Source: Streptomyces sp. NBC_00513
Lineage (GTDB): Bacteria; Actinomycetota; Actinomycetes; Streptomycetales; Streptomycetaceae
Assembly (NCBI RefSeq): GCF_041431415.1
Contig: NZ_CP107845.1
Coordinates: 3,472,001 to 3,536,000, forward strand
DNA length: 64,000 nt
Direction of reading: 5' to 3'
Positions 41,777 to 49,638 of this stretch are shown piece by piece (within the stretch, counting starts at the first letter, position 1; every line of letters starts with the position of its first letter). The notes beneath the pieces were generated by a model. The model had not been told where the DNA came from and ran no database searches. It saw only the letters and a list, made by a program, of their open reading frames with translations. The translations under genes and the position numbers were made by a program.

Positions 41777-41822
41777 TCAGGGCGCTCCACTAGCGGGCAC
41801 TCGTGCGACAAAAGGACCAATG

Positions 41823-42233
41823 ATGCTCAAGAAGATCATGACCGCCGCCGCGGTCTCCGCCGTTGCCATCGGCGCGGGCGCCGCTGCCGCCGCCCCGGCC
41901 ATGGCCATCGGCAACGACAACGGCGTCAACACCGTCAACGGCAACGGTGCCTCGCAGATCTACGGCAACCAGAAGACCAGCGGCGACCTGAGCCCGCAGC
42001 TCGGCCTGGTCCAGGGCACCCTGAACAAGCCCTGCATCGGCCTGCCGGCCAAGGTCAACGCCCAGTCGCTGATCGCCCTGCTCAACATCGGTGTTCAGGA
42101 CATCAACGTCCTGTCCAACCCGCAGAACCAGCAGTGCACCGAGAACTCCACCCAGGCCAAGGGCGACGAGCCGCTCTCGCACATCCTGGACAACATCCCG
42201 GTCCTGTCCGGCAACGCCTCTCTCGGCAGCTGA
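41823..42233 (+). CDS. rdlB: Rodlin 2 (RdlA/RdlB type)
   Basis: A 136-residue secreted rodlin: signal peptide (LKKIMTAAAVSAVAIGAGAA, cut after AMA), mature IGNDNGVNTVNGNGASQIYG, LVQGTLNKPCIGLPAKVNAQ, NPQNQQCTENSTQAKGDEPL and IPVLSGNASLGS. Same length and Cys positions as rodlin 1; differences lie mostly in the signal peptide and the centre. Two ATGs are adjacent (41820 and 41823); the second has the better 6-nt spacing from AAAGGA and gives the same length as rodlin 1. Confidence 0.93.
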   Translation: MLKKIMTAAAVSAVAIGAGAAAAAPAMAIGNDNGVNTVNGNGASQIYGNQKTSGDLSPQLGLVQGTLNKPCIGLPAKVNAQSLIALLNIGVQDINVLSNPQNQQCTENSTQAKGDEPLSHILDNIPVLSGNASLGS

Positions 42234-42283
42234 CCTCCGCTCCCCCTCACGTCCGGGCCGTGGATGCCCGTGGAGCGATGTGA

Positions 42284-42320
42284 CGAGGGCCCCGGCAGCC
42301 ACCAGCTGCCGGGGCCCTCG
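42284..42320. terminator. Perfect 15-bp bidirectional terminator
   Basis: CGAGGGCCCCGGCAG (42284-42298), a 7-nt loop, and its exact inverse complement (42306-42320), between the convergent rodlin 2 and VKOR genes. Confidence 0.9.
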
Positions 42321-42334
42321 CATGTCGTCGACCG

Positions 42335-42976
42335 TCAGCTCGTCCAGAACTCCCACCACCGGGTCAGGATCAGCATGCCGATCACGCCGAGGTGCAACGC
42401 GGGCGGGGCCCAGCCGAATTCGGTGAAGAATCCCCGTACCGGGCCGGGCGCGGGAAGGATGCCCGCGGCGACGGTGTGGGCGGTGACCGCCCAGAACATC
42501 AGCAGCGTCGCCACCCAGGCGAGGCAGCACCACAGGCAGAGCGCGTTGATCTCGTAGAGGGACTGGACCATCAGCCAGCCGCAGAAGACGGTGCCGAAGA
42601 GGGTGCCCGCGTTCAGGCCAAGCCAGAACCAGCCCCGGTAGCGGGCACCGGCCAGCAGGCCCATGCCCACGCAGACCACGACCGCGTACGCCGCCAAGCC
42701 CAGCATGGGATTGGGGAAGCCGAAGGCGGCCGCCTGGTCGCTCTTCATCACGCTGCCGCAGGAGACCACGGGGTTGAGGCTGCAGGCGGGCTTGAAGTTC
42801 GGGTCCTCCAACAGGAGGAACTTGTCGAGGGTGATGACCCAGGAGGCCAGCACGCCGGCGGCCCCCGTGAGCACGAGCAGCCAGGCCAACCCCCTTCCGG
42901 GGGCGTCGGGTCGGTCCTCGCGTCGGGTGTCGGGGCGACCCTGCTGCCGCGGGACGCCCACTGTGTTCGTTGCCAT
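42335..42976 (-). CDS. Vitamin K epoxide reductase family protein
   Basis: A 213-residue membrane protein with four or five helices that reoxidises a DsbA-like partner using quinone, so acts in extracytoplasmic disulfide formation. Visible redox sites are the loop Cys pair in PACSLNPVVSCGSV (about 64-77) and the active-site CxxC within NALCLWCCLAW (about 141-151). No thioredoxin-fold partner is fused or adjacent. ATG 42976 (MATNTVG) has GGGGCAC upstream; 42985 is also possible. It could help fold the Cys-containing chaplins and rodlins next door, but the gene is common elsewhere in actinomycetes. Confidence 0.88.
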   Translation of the reverse strand: MATNTVGVPRQQGRPDTRREDRPDAPGRGLAWLLVLTGAAGVLASWVITLDKFLLLEDPNFKPACSLNPVVSCGSVMKSDQAAAFGFPNPMLGLAAYAVVVCVGMGLLAGARYRGWFWLGLNAGTLFGTVFCGWLMVQSLYEINALCLWCCLAWVATLLMFWAVTAHTVAAGILPAPGPVRGFFTEFGWAPPALHLGVIGMLILTRWWEFWTS

Positions 42977-43168
42977 GTGCCCCATGGTCGCGCGCCATGC
43001 CCCAGACCGGGGCCAATCATGCCTATTCGTACACAAGTTGACCTGAAGGGGTGGCGGGAACCCCCGATGCTTCCCGGACGTTTTACCGAACCCCGGACGT
43101 GATGTCAGAGCCAGGGGTTACGTTGAGCTTCCGCGAAGTGACAAGCTGCGACGGCCTGGAGACCCACC

Positions 43169-43939
43169 TTGAGCGATCCGTACGAGACAACCGAGGCGCA
43201 CCTCGATCGACTCCTGGGCCGCGCCCTCAACTCCTTCGACCTGCCGGACCTCTTGGTCGAGCGCCTCGGGACGGCGCTCGCTCACAGCTCCTCGCTGTCC
43301 ACCACGCACCACAGCCCCTCGGCGGGGCTGTGGCGGGAGACCCACTGGCACACGTACCTGTTGGCCGACGGGGGTTCGGAGGCGCTGTGGGAGTTGGCGT
43401 ACCGGCAGGAGGGTGACCGGGCCGTCCGGCACGAGGTGTTCGCGAGCAAGTCGGACCTCTGCATGGCCGTGACCCGGCTCTTCGGCGAGGTCCCCGCGCG
43501 GGTGGCGCGGGATCTGGCGGCATCCCCGTCCGGGGGCGGGCCGGCCGGGGACGTGGCTTCGCTCGGCGCGCTGTTCGCGGCTCCGCCTCCGGCGCTGCGG
43601 CACCGGGAGTACACGGTGGAGCAGTCCGCCGACCACGCCCGGCGGGTGCTGCGGCGCGCGGAGAACGCGGACCGGCCGGGCGAGCGGTTGGCGGAGCGGC
43701 TGCGGTCCGCGTACGCGCACCAGATCACCCAGGCGTTCGGCGGAAGGCGGAGCCTGACGTCCGGGCGGGACGCGGGGTTCAGCCTGTACGAGCACGCGTT
43801 CGTCCTGCTGGACGGCTCCGAGGTCAGCCTGTGGGAGGTCGAGCACACGGCGACCCCGGACGGGCGGCACATGTGCGAGGTCTACGAGAGCGAGACCGTC
43901 GCGCGCGGGGCGATGGAGCTCCGCGCGCGGGTTCGGTGA
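43169..43939 (+). CDS. Conserved hypothetical protein, DUF6227-like
   Basis: A 256-residue soluble protein widespread in Streptomyces: YETTEAHLDRLLGRALNSFD at the N-terminus, then a beta-strand domain containing HTYLLADGGSEALWELAYRQ, and a similar C-terminal repeat SLYEHAFVLLDGSEVSLWEV. The internal likeness of the two halves suggests a duplicated fold. No catalytic motif is visible. TTG 43169 is used as start (TTGAGCGATCC), with GGAG 7 nt upstream. Family assignment is from memory. Confidence 0.72.
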   Translation: MSDPYETTEAHLDRLLGRALNSFDLPDLLVERLGTALAHSSSLSTTHHSPSAGLWRETHWHTYLLADGGSEALWELAYRQEGDRAVRHEVFASKSDLCMAVTRLFGEVPARVARDLAASPSGGGPAGDVASLGALFAAPPPALRHREYTVEQSADHARRVLRRAENADRPGERLAERLRSAYAHQITQAFGGRRSLTSGRDAGFSLYEHAFVLLDGSEVSLWEVEHTATPDGRHMCEVYESETVARGAMELRARVR

Positions 43940-44002
43940 CACCCCCGCCCCGCCAGGGTGTGGAGGTCCCCCGCTCGCAGCGGTGACCCGCCGCGGGCTC
44001 CT

Positions 44003-44968
44003 TCACACGCTTCGGACCGCGGCGGGTTCGGTCAGGGGGAGGTCGAGCGGCAGGTCTCGGGTCACGCGGACCGCGTCGGGGCGCAGGTCGGCGGGGGTCG
44101 GCATGGCACTGCCGGGCAGTCGCACGGCGGCCGCGCCGTGGGCCAGGGCCGAGGCGAGGGCCTCGGGGCCGGCGCCACCGGCGATCAGGAAGCCGGCCAG
44201 GGAGGCGTCGCCCGCCCCGACGTTGCTGCGGATCTCGGCGGCGGGGGCGGGGGCGGTGCCGTGGTGGTCGCCCTCGGCGGAGATCAACAGTTGGCCGTCG
44301 GCTCCGAGGGAGGCCAGTACCGCCCTCGCACCCAGGGCGCGCAGCTCCCTGGCGGCGTCGACCACGTCGCCGAGGGTGGCCAGCGGGCGGCCGACGGCGG
44401 TGGCGAGTTCGTGGACGTTCGGTTTGATGACGTCGGGGCGGTTCGGGAGGGCCGCGAGGAGCGCCGGGCCGGAGGTGTCCAGGGCGATCCGGGCCCCCGC
44501 TTCGTGGGCACGGGTGACCAGTTCGGCGTACCACTCGGGGCGCAGGCCGCGCGGCAGGCTGCCGCAGCAGGCGATCCAGGCGGGGCTGCCGTCGTGGGTG
44601 CGGACCGTCTCCAGGAGCAACGCCGACTCCTCCGGGGCGAGTTCCGGGCCCGGTGCGTTGATCTTCGTCAGGGTGCCGTCCGGTTCGGCGAGGGAGATGT
44701 TGGAGCGGGTCTGTCCGGCGATGGAGACCGCCGTCACGTCCACGCCCTGCGCGCCCAGCAGTTCGGCGAGCAGGGCACCGGGGGCGCCGCCGAGCGGGAG
44801 GACCGCGGTCGTGCGGATGCCCGCGGCGGCGACGGCGCGGGAGACGTTGACCCCCTTGCCGCCCGGGTCGACCCGGTCCCCGGTGGCGCGCAGGACGTCG
44901 CCCCGGCCGAGCGAGGGGATCTCGTAGGTCCGGTCGAGGGAGGGGTTGGGGGTGACGGTGAGGATCAT
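44003..44968 (-). CDS. 1-phosphofructokinase-family sugar kinase
   Basis: PfkB-family kinase (321 residues) most like 1-phosphofructokinase/tagatose-6-phosphate kinase: MILTVTPNPSLDRTYEI at the start, the sugar-binding VDPGGKGVNVSRAVAA (about 35-50), and the catalytic/anion-hole motif SNVGAGDASLAGFL (about 246-259) with the base Asp. In most bacteria fruK lies in an operon with a DeoR regulator and the fructose PTS permease; neither is here, so the substrate is uncertain. ATG 44968 gives the classical N-terminus. Confidence 0.85.
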   Translation of the reverse strand: MILTVTPNPSLDRTYEIPSLGRGDVLRATGDRVDPGGKGVNVSRAVAAAGIRTTAVLPLGGAPGALLAELLGAQGVDVTAVSIAGQTRSNISLAEPDGTLTKINAPGPELAPEESALLLETVRTHDGSPAWIACCGSLPRGLRPEWYAELVTRAHEAGARIALDTSGPALLAALPNRPDVIKPNVHELATAVGRPLATLGDVVDAARELRALGARAVLASLGADGQLLISAEGDHHGTAPAPAAEIRSNVGAGDASLAGFLIAGGAGPEALASALAHGAAAVRLPGSAMPTPADLRPDAVRVTRDLPLDLPLTEPAAVRSV

Positions 44969-45129
44969 GCGAGCGCGACTTCCGTCCCGGCGGCCTGGCC
45001 GGCGCTCAGGTGCGTACACGTCGATTCAGGTCCGTTCACGTCCGTCGGATGCCCGACTGTGCGCTTTTCCTTGCACGGTACGCCCTGTTTCCTCCGGAAA
45101 TGAAACAGGCTGGGCTCGAAAGCAGAACA

Positions 45130-45167
45130 AGCGGGCATGCCGGCTCCGGAGAGCGGGCATGCCCGTT
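45130..45167 (-). terminator. 17-bp hairpin after the EmrB-like MFS gene
   Basis: On the minus strand a 17-bp stem with one wobble and one mismatch closes on a 4-nt loop (45147-45150) and is followed by TTGTTC. It is 25 nt after the MFS stop, a good intrinsic terminator. Confidence 0.85.
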
Positions 45168-45192
45168 CGTCGTGCGGTGCGCCGGCTCGCGG

Positions 45193-46758
45193 CTAGTGGG
45201 CGCCTTCTCGCTCGTCCATCGGGACCGACTCGCGCGGGAGCATGAACATCACCGCGAAGATCAGGACCAGGACCGCCGCGACCCACCACAGCGCACCGCG
45301 GAAGGCCTCGACGTACGGGGCGCCGAGGACCCCGTCGTCGTCGATGAGCCCGAAGAAGACGACCGAGGTCAGGCCGAGGCCCAGCGCGTTGCCCATCTGA
45401 CCGGTGGTGTTGATCAGGCCCGAGGCCGAGCCGGCGTGCTCGCGCGGCACCTGCGAGAGCACGGTGTCGGTCAGCGGCGCGACGATCAGGCCCATGCCGA
45501 TGCCCATGACGACCAGCGGGGCGGCCATCTGCCAGGAGGCGATCCCCATGCCGTAGTGGTCGGACTCCCAGATGTAGAGGAGCAGACCCGCGGCCATGGT
45601 GAGCGCGCCGGCCTGGAGCACCTTGCGGCCGAAGCGCGGTACGAGCTTCTGTACGGACAAGCCCGCGGCGACCGAGACTGCGATCGAGAAGGGGATGCCG
45701 GTGGTGCCGGCGCGCAGGGCGCTCCAGCCGAGGCCCATCTGCATGTACAGCGTCCAGACCAGGAAGAAGATGCCGGTCGCGATGCCGAAGGTCAGTTGGA
45801 CGGCGATGCCGCCCGCGAAGCTCTTGACCTTGAACAGGGACAGTTCCACGAGCGGGGAGCCGTCCTTGCGGATCTTGTGCTTCTCGTAGGCGATGAAGCC
45901 CGCGAAGACCGCCGGCGAGAGGATCATGCAGACGAAGCCCCACAGCGGCCAGTCGTTCTCCCGGCCGTGGGTGAGCGGGAAGATCAGCATGACCAGGGCG
46001 AGGGTGGCGAGCACGACGCCGACCAGGTCGAGGCGCAGCGCCTTCGGGGCCTTGGACTCGGTGATGAACTTGCGTCCCAGGAGCACGCCGGCGATGCCGA
46101 CGGGCAGGTTGATCAGGAAGATCGGACGCCATTCGAGGTCGAACAGGTTCCACTCGGTGAGCAGTGCGCCGAGCATCGGGCCCGAGACGGCGCCGAGGCC
46201 GACGATCGCGCCGAACATGCCGAAGACCTTGCCGCGCTCGTGCGGCGGGAAGGTGACGTGGATGATCGCCAGGACCTGCGGGACCATCAGGGCCGCCATG
46301 GCGCCCTGGAGGACGCGGGAGGCGACGAGCATGGAGGGGTTGGCGGCGATGCCGCAGAGCAGCGAGGCGGCGGTGAAACCGGCGATGCCGATGAGGAAGA
46401 CGCGCTTGCGGCCGTAGATGTCACCGAGACGACCGCCGGTGATGAGGCCGGCGGCGAAGGCGAGGGCGTACCCGGCGGTGATCCACTGGATCGCGCTGGT
46501 GGACGCCCCGAAGTTCGCGCGCATGGTGGGTATCGCGATGTTGACGATCGTGACGTCGACGAGGTCCATGAAGGCCGCGGTCATCACGATGGCGAGCGCC
46601 AGCCAGCGGCGGCGGTCCGCGGGGGAGGCAGCGGCGACGGCCGCGGCCTCGGAGGCGCCGGATGCGCCGGTTGCGTCGGTAAGGAGGGTGTCGTTCCGCT
46701 CTTCTGGTACGGGCCCGTTCTCTCTTTCGGGCGATGCCTTGGCTGTCTCGGTGCTCAT
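45193..46758 (-). CDS. EmrB/QacA-type drug exporter
   Basis: A 521-residue DHA2-family MFS protein with 14 predicted helices: after a charged 45-residue start come LALAIVMTAAFMDLVDVTIV, the motif A region GGRLGDIYGRKRVFLIG, and the motif C antiporter region in GAIVGLGAVSGPMLGALL. A second set of helices fills the C-terminal half (LVVMGIGMGLIVAPLTDTVL). ATG 46758. It is divergent from a WYL regulator, with two overlapping palindromes in the 62-bp gap, so drug- or metabolite-dependent repression is likely. Substrate unknown. Confidence 0.88.
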   Translation of the reverse strand: MSTETAKASPERENGPVPEERNDTLLTDATGASGASEAAAVAAASPADRRRWLALAIVMTAAFMDLVDVTIVNIAIPTMRANFGASTSAIQWITAGYALAFAAGLITGGRLGDIYGRKRVFLIGIAGFTAASLLCGIAANPSMLVASRVLQGAMAALMVPQVLAIIHVTFPPHERGKVFGMFGAIVGLGAVSGPMLGALLTEWNLFDLEWRPIFLINLPVGIAGVLLGRKFITESKAPKALRLDLVGVVLATLALVMLIFPLTHGRENDWPLWGFVCMILSPAVFAGFIAYEKHKIRKDGSPLVELSLFKVKSFAGGIAVQLTFGIATGIFFLVWTLYMQMGLGWSALRAGTTGIPFSIAVSVAAGLSVQKLVPRFGRKVLQAGALTMAAGLLLYIWESDHYGMGIASWQMAAPLVVMGIGMGLIVAPLTDTVLSQVPREHAGSASGLINTTGQMGNALGLGLTSVVFFGLIDDDGVLGAPYVEAFRGALWWVAAVLVLIFAVMFMLPRESVPMDEREGAH

Positions 46759-46766
46759 GGGGAGAA

Positions 46767-46799
46767 ACCTAGACGGCATCTAGGTCAGTCGGTGACCTA
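46767..46799. promoter_or_regulatory. Two overlapping 7-5-7 palindromes in a divergent promoter
   Basis: ACCTAGA-N5-TCTAGGT (46767-46785) and TAGGTCA-N5-TGACCTA (46781-46799) are both perfect, and they share TAGGT. They occupy the gap between the drug exporter and the WYL regulator. A regulator dimer, or two, bound here would face both genes. Confidence 0.7.
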
Positions 46800-46820
46800 T
46801 TTCTCCGGCAATCTTGAGCC

Positions 46821-47765
46821 ATGAACGACACCCCGGCGCGGTTGCTCACCCTGCTGTCCCTCCTTCAGACACCGCGCGAATGGCCCGGGAGCGAGCTCGC
46901 CGAGCGCCTGCGCGTGAGCGCCCGCACGATCCGGCGGGACATCGACCGGCTGCGGGAGCTGGGGTACCCGGTGGAGGCCTCGCTGGGCTCGGAGGGCGGA
47001 TATCGGCTGGTGGCGGGCGCGGCGATGCCCCCGTTGCTCCTGGACGACGAGGAGGCCGTGGCCATCGCGGTGGGGCTGCGGGCGGGTGCCGGGCACGCGA
47101 TCGAGGGGATCGAGGAGGCGTCCGTACGGGCCCTCGCGAAGCTCGAACAGGTCCTGCCGTCGCGGCTTCGCCGCCGGGTGAGCGCGCTCCAGTCGGCCAC
47201 GGTCGCGGTGTCCCGGGGCGACGGGGCGACGGTGGATCCGCGGACCCTGACGACGATGGCGGCCGCGGTGGCGGGTCCGGAGCGGCTGCGGTTCGGCTAC
47301 CGGGCCCGCGACGGCGCGGCCACGCGGCGGCTGGTGGAGCCGTACCGGCTGGTGAGCACCGGCAGCCGGTGGTACCTGGTGGCCTACGACCTGGAGCGCG
47401 AGGACTGGCGGACGTTCCGGGTGGACCGGGTGAGCGAGCCGTTCGCGACGGGGGCGCGGTTCGCCGCGCGGGTGCTGCCGATGGAGGCGGAGGAGTTCGT
47501 GCGGCGCGGGCTGCGGGGCGGGGAGACGTACCGGGTGGAGGTGACCTTCGCGGCGACGGTGGACGCCCTGCCGGGCTGGCTGCGGGAGGACGCCGTGGAG
47601 GAGCGGGGCGGCTGTCGGGTGAGGTTCGACACCGGGGAGGCGCCCGAATGGGTGGCGGCGCGGCTGGCGCTGACGGGATTGGGGTTCGCGGTACGGGAGC
47701 CGGCGGCGCTGGCGGACAGCGCGCGGGGGCTCGCGGAGCGGCTGAGCGCGGCGGCCGGGGCGTAG
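46821..47765 (+). CDS. HTH-WYL (YafY-type) transcription regulator
   Basis: A 314-residue DNA-binding protein: N-terminal winged helix (RLLTLLSLLQTPREWPGSEL, recognition region RVSARTIRRDIDRLRELGYP, about 31-50), a wing with GSEGGYRL, then a WYL domain (GSRWYLVAYDLEREDWRTFR, about 175-195) and a C-terminal WCX domain. WYL domains often sense small ligands or nucleic acid. It is divergent from the exporter and the natural candidate to bind the palindromes between them. ATG 46821. Confidence 0.9.
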   Translation: MNDTPARLLTLLSLLQTPREWPGSELAERLRVSARTIRRDIDRLRELGYPVEASLGSEGGYRLVAGAAMPPLLLDDEEAVAIAVGLRAGAGHAIEGIEEASVRALAKLEQVLPSRLRRRVSALQSATVAVSRGDGATVDPRTLTTMAAAVAGPERLRFGYRARDGAATRRLVEPYRLVSTGSRWYLVAYDLEREDWRTFRVDRVSEPFATGARFAARVLPMEAEEFVRRGLRGGETYRVEVTFAATVDALPGWLREDAVEERGGCRVRFDTGEAPEWVAARLALTGLGFAVREPAALADSARGLAERLSAAAGA

Positions 47766-47838
47766 CCGGGGGCGGGCGCCGAGCGGGCCCCGGCGGGTCC
47801 CGGTCGAGGGGCCGCCGGGGGCGGGTCCGGGTACGAGA

Positions 47839-47878
47839 GAGCCCCCGGCACCTGGGGGGGGTTAGGCGCCGGGGGCTC
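47839..47878. terminator. Bidirectional terminator between the WYL regulator and hrdD
   Basis: GAGCCCCCGGC (47839-47849) and GCCGGGGGCTC (47868-47878) are exact inverse complements with an 18-nt loop containing a run of G. It lies between two convergent genes. Confidence 0.75.
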
Positions 47879-47904
47879 GTGGAGGGGGCTTCGTCGCGGG
47901 CCGG

Positions 47905-48882
47905 TCAGGCCACGGCGTCGAAGCCGGTGTCACGCGCCATCTTCTTCAGTTCCAGCAACGCGTGCTTCTCGATCTGGCGGATCCGCTCACGGGTCAGGCC
48001 GTGCTGCTTGCCCACCTCTGTCAGCGTACGCTCCCGACCGTCATCGATGCCGTAACGCATCTTGATGATCGACGCGGTGCGCTGGTCGAGCTTGCCGAGC
48101 AGGTCCTCCAGTTCCTCGCTGCGCAGCAGCGAGAGCACGGACTGCTCCGGGGAGACCGCCGAGGTGTCCTCCAGCAGGTCACCGAACTGCGTGTCGCCGT
48201 CGTCGTCCACGCCCATGTTGAGGCTGACCGGGTCACGGGCCCAGTCCAGTACGTCGCCGACGCGCTTCGCCGTCGAGTCCAGCTCGGCGGCGACCTCCGC
48301 GTGCTCCGGGTCGCGGCCGTTCTCGCGGTTGAACTCGCGCTGCACCCGACGGATCCGGCCGAGCTCCTCGACCAGGTGGACGGGGAGGCGGATGGTGCGG
48401 GACTGGTCGGCGATGGAGCGGGTGATGGCCTGGCGGATCCACCACGTGGCGTAGGTGGAGAACTTGAAGCCCTTGGCGTAGTCGAACTTCTCGACCGCGC
48501 GGACCAGGCCCGCGTTGCCTTCCTGGATGAGGTCGAGCAGCGGCAGGCCGCTGCGCGGGTAGCGGCGGGCGACGGCCACGACGAGGCGGAGGTTCGAGCG
48601 GATGAAGACTTCCTTGGCGCGCTCGCCTTCGGCGGCGAGCGCCTCCAGTTCCTCGCGGGCCGGGGTCTCCCCCGTGCGCTCTATCGCGTCGTCGAGGATC
48701 TGTCGGGCGTACACGCCCGCCTCGATGATCTGCGAGAGCTCCACTTCCTTGGCCGCGTCGAGCAGCGGGGTGCGCGCGATCTCGTCGAGGTACATGCCGA
48801 CCAGGTCGCGGTCTGCGATCTCCCCGCCCACGGCGCGAGCGCTGCTCGTGGACTGACGGCGGGCGACGGCGCGGGTTGCCAT
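47905..48882 (-). CDS. hrdD: RNA polymerase sigma factor HrdD (group 2)
   Basis: A 325-residue sigma-70 factor without the long N-terminal region 1.1. Region 1.2 (RDLVGMYLDEIARTPLLD), region 2 (RSNLRLVVAVARRYPRSG, LIQEGNAGLVRAVEKFDYAK, FSTYATWWIRQAITRSI), region 3 (LGRIRRVQREFNREN) and region 4 with the -35 helix (LTEVGKQHGLTRERIRQIEK). The sequence MATRAVARRQS matches HrdD as I know it from S. coelicolor. In that species it is non-essential and overlaps HrdB in promoter use. AAGGGAGC precedes ATG 48882; an in-frame ATG at 48978 lies outside the conserved part. Confidence 0.93.
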   Translation of the reverse strand: MATRAVARRQSTSSARAVGGEIADRDLVGMYLDEIARTPLLDAAKEVELSQIIEAGVYARQILDDAIERTGETPAREELEALAAEGERAKEVFIRSNLRLVVAVARRYPRSGLPLLDLIQEGNAGLVRAVEKFDYAKGFKFSTYATWWIRQAITRSIADQSRTIRLPVHLVEELGRIRRVQREFNRENGRDPEHAEVAAELDSTAKRVGDVLDWARDPVSLNMGVDDDGDTQFGDLLEDTSAVSPEQSVLSLLRSEELEDLLGKLDQRTASIIKMRYGIDDGRERTLTEVGKQHGLTRERIRQIEKHALLELKKMARDTGFDAVA

Positions 48883-49104
48883 GCGTGCTCCCTTGCGATG
48901 CGATGAGTTCGGTCGCGGTGCGGCTGCGGGACGCGTCGTGTTTCTCCGAGTGGTGCGGATGATGCGTCCTTCGGACACTCTCCCGAGTGCCCGCTTTCGA
49001 AGGAAACAACGACTGGAAACGGGACAGAATTCCCACGCCGGCCCCTCTTTTCCGAGATCTTGCAGTATCCTGCCCCGCCACGTCCCGTCACCGAAGGAGA
49101 CAGT

Positions 49105-49638
49105 GTGCGGTCAGATCTCGAAGAGGTGCAGGTCAGGCCCGGGGTGGCAGCCGACCTGCCGGCACTCACGGCGTTGTACAACCACTACGTCCGTGAGACC
49201 GCCGTCACATTCGACACGGTGGCCTTCACCCCGGAACAGCGCCGCCCTTGGCTGCACTCCCACCCTGAAGACGGCCCCCATCGGCTTCTGGTTGCCTGGA
49301 CTGGCGAGCGAATGGCCGGATACGCGACAAGCAGCGCTTTCCGCCCGAAACCGGCCTACGTGGGCTCGGTGGAGGTCAGCGTGTACCTCGCGCCGCACGC
49401 GGTCGGTCGGGGGGTCGGCACGCTCCTGTACGAGGCCCTGTTCGCGGCGCTCGCCGACGAGCCGGTCCATCGGGCCTACGCGGGCATCGCCCTGCCGAAC
49501 GAGGCCTCGGAACGCCTCCACGCCCGGTTCGGCTTCCGGCGTGTCGGGGACTTCACCGAGGCGGGCCGGAAGTTCGACCGCTTCTGGGACGTCCGCTGGT
49601 ACGAGAAGGCGCTGCGGGACCCGGACCGGGCCGTCTAG
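49105..49638 (+). CDS. GNAT acetyltransferase, phosphinothricin-acetyltransferase type
   Basis: A 177-residue GNAT enzyme of the pat/bar group: VRPGVAADLPALTALYNHYV (N-terminal strand-helix), SVEVSVYLAPHAVGRGVGTL, which holds the acetyl-CoA loop motif (about 92-111), and LHARFGFRRVGDFTEAGRKF. The family acetylates glufosinate and other amino acid analogues such as methionine sulfoximine. GTG 49105 has AAGGAGA upstream. Divergent from hrdD, an arrangement I recall for the bialaphos resistance gene of S. coelicolor. Its stop shares the CTAG palindrome with the next, convergent gene. Confidence 0.88.
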   Translation: MRSDLEEVQVRPGVAADLPALTALYNHYVRETAVTFDTVAFTPEQRRPWLHSHPEDGPHRLLVAWTGERMAGYATSSAFRPKPAYVGSVEVSVYLAPHAVGRGVGTLLYEALFAALADEPVHRAYAGIALPNEASERLHARFGFRRVGDFTEAGRKFDRFWDVRWYEKALRDPDRAV

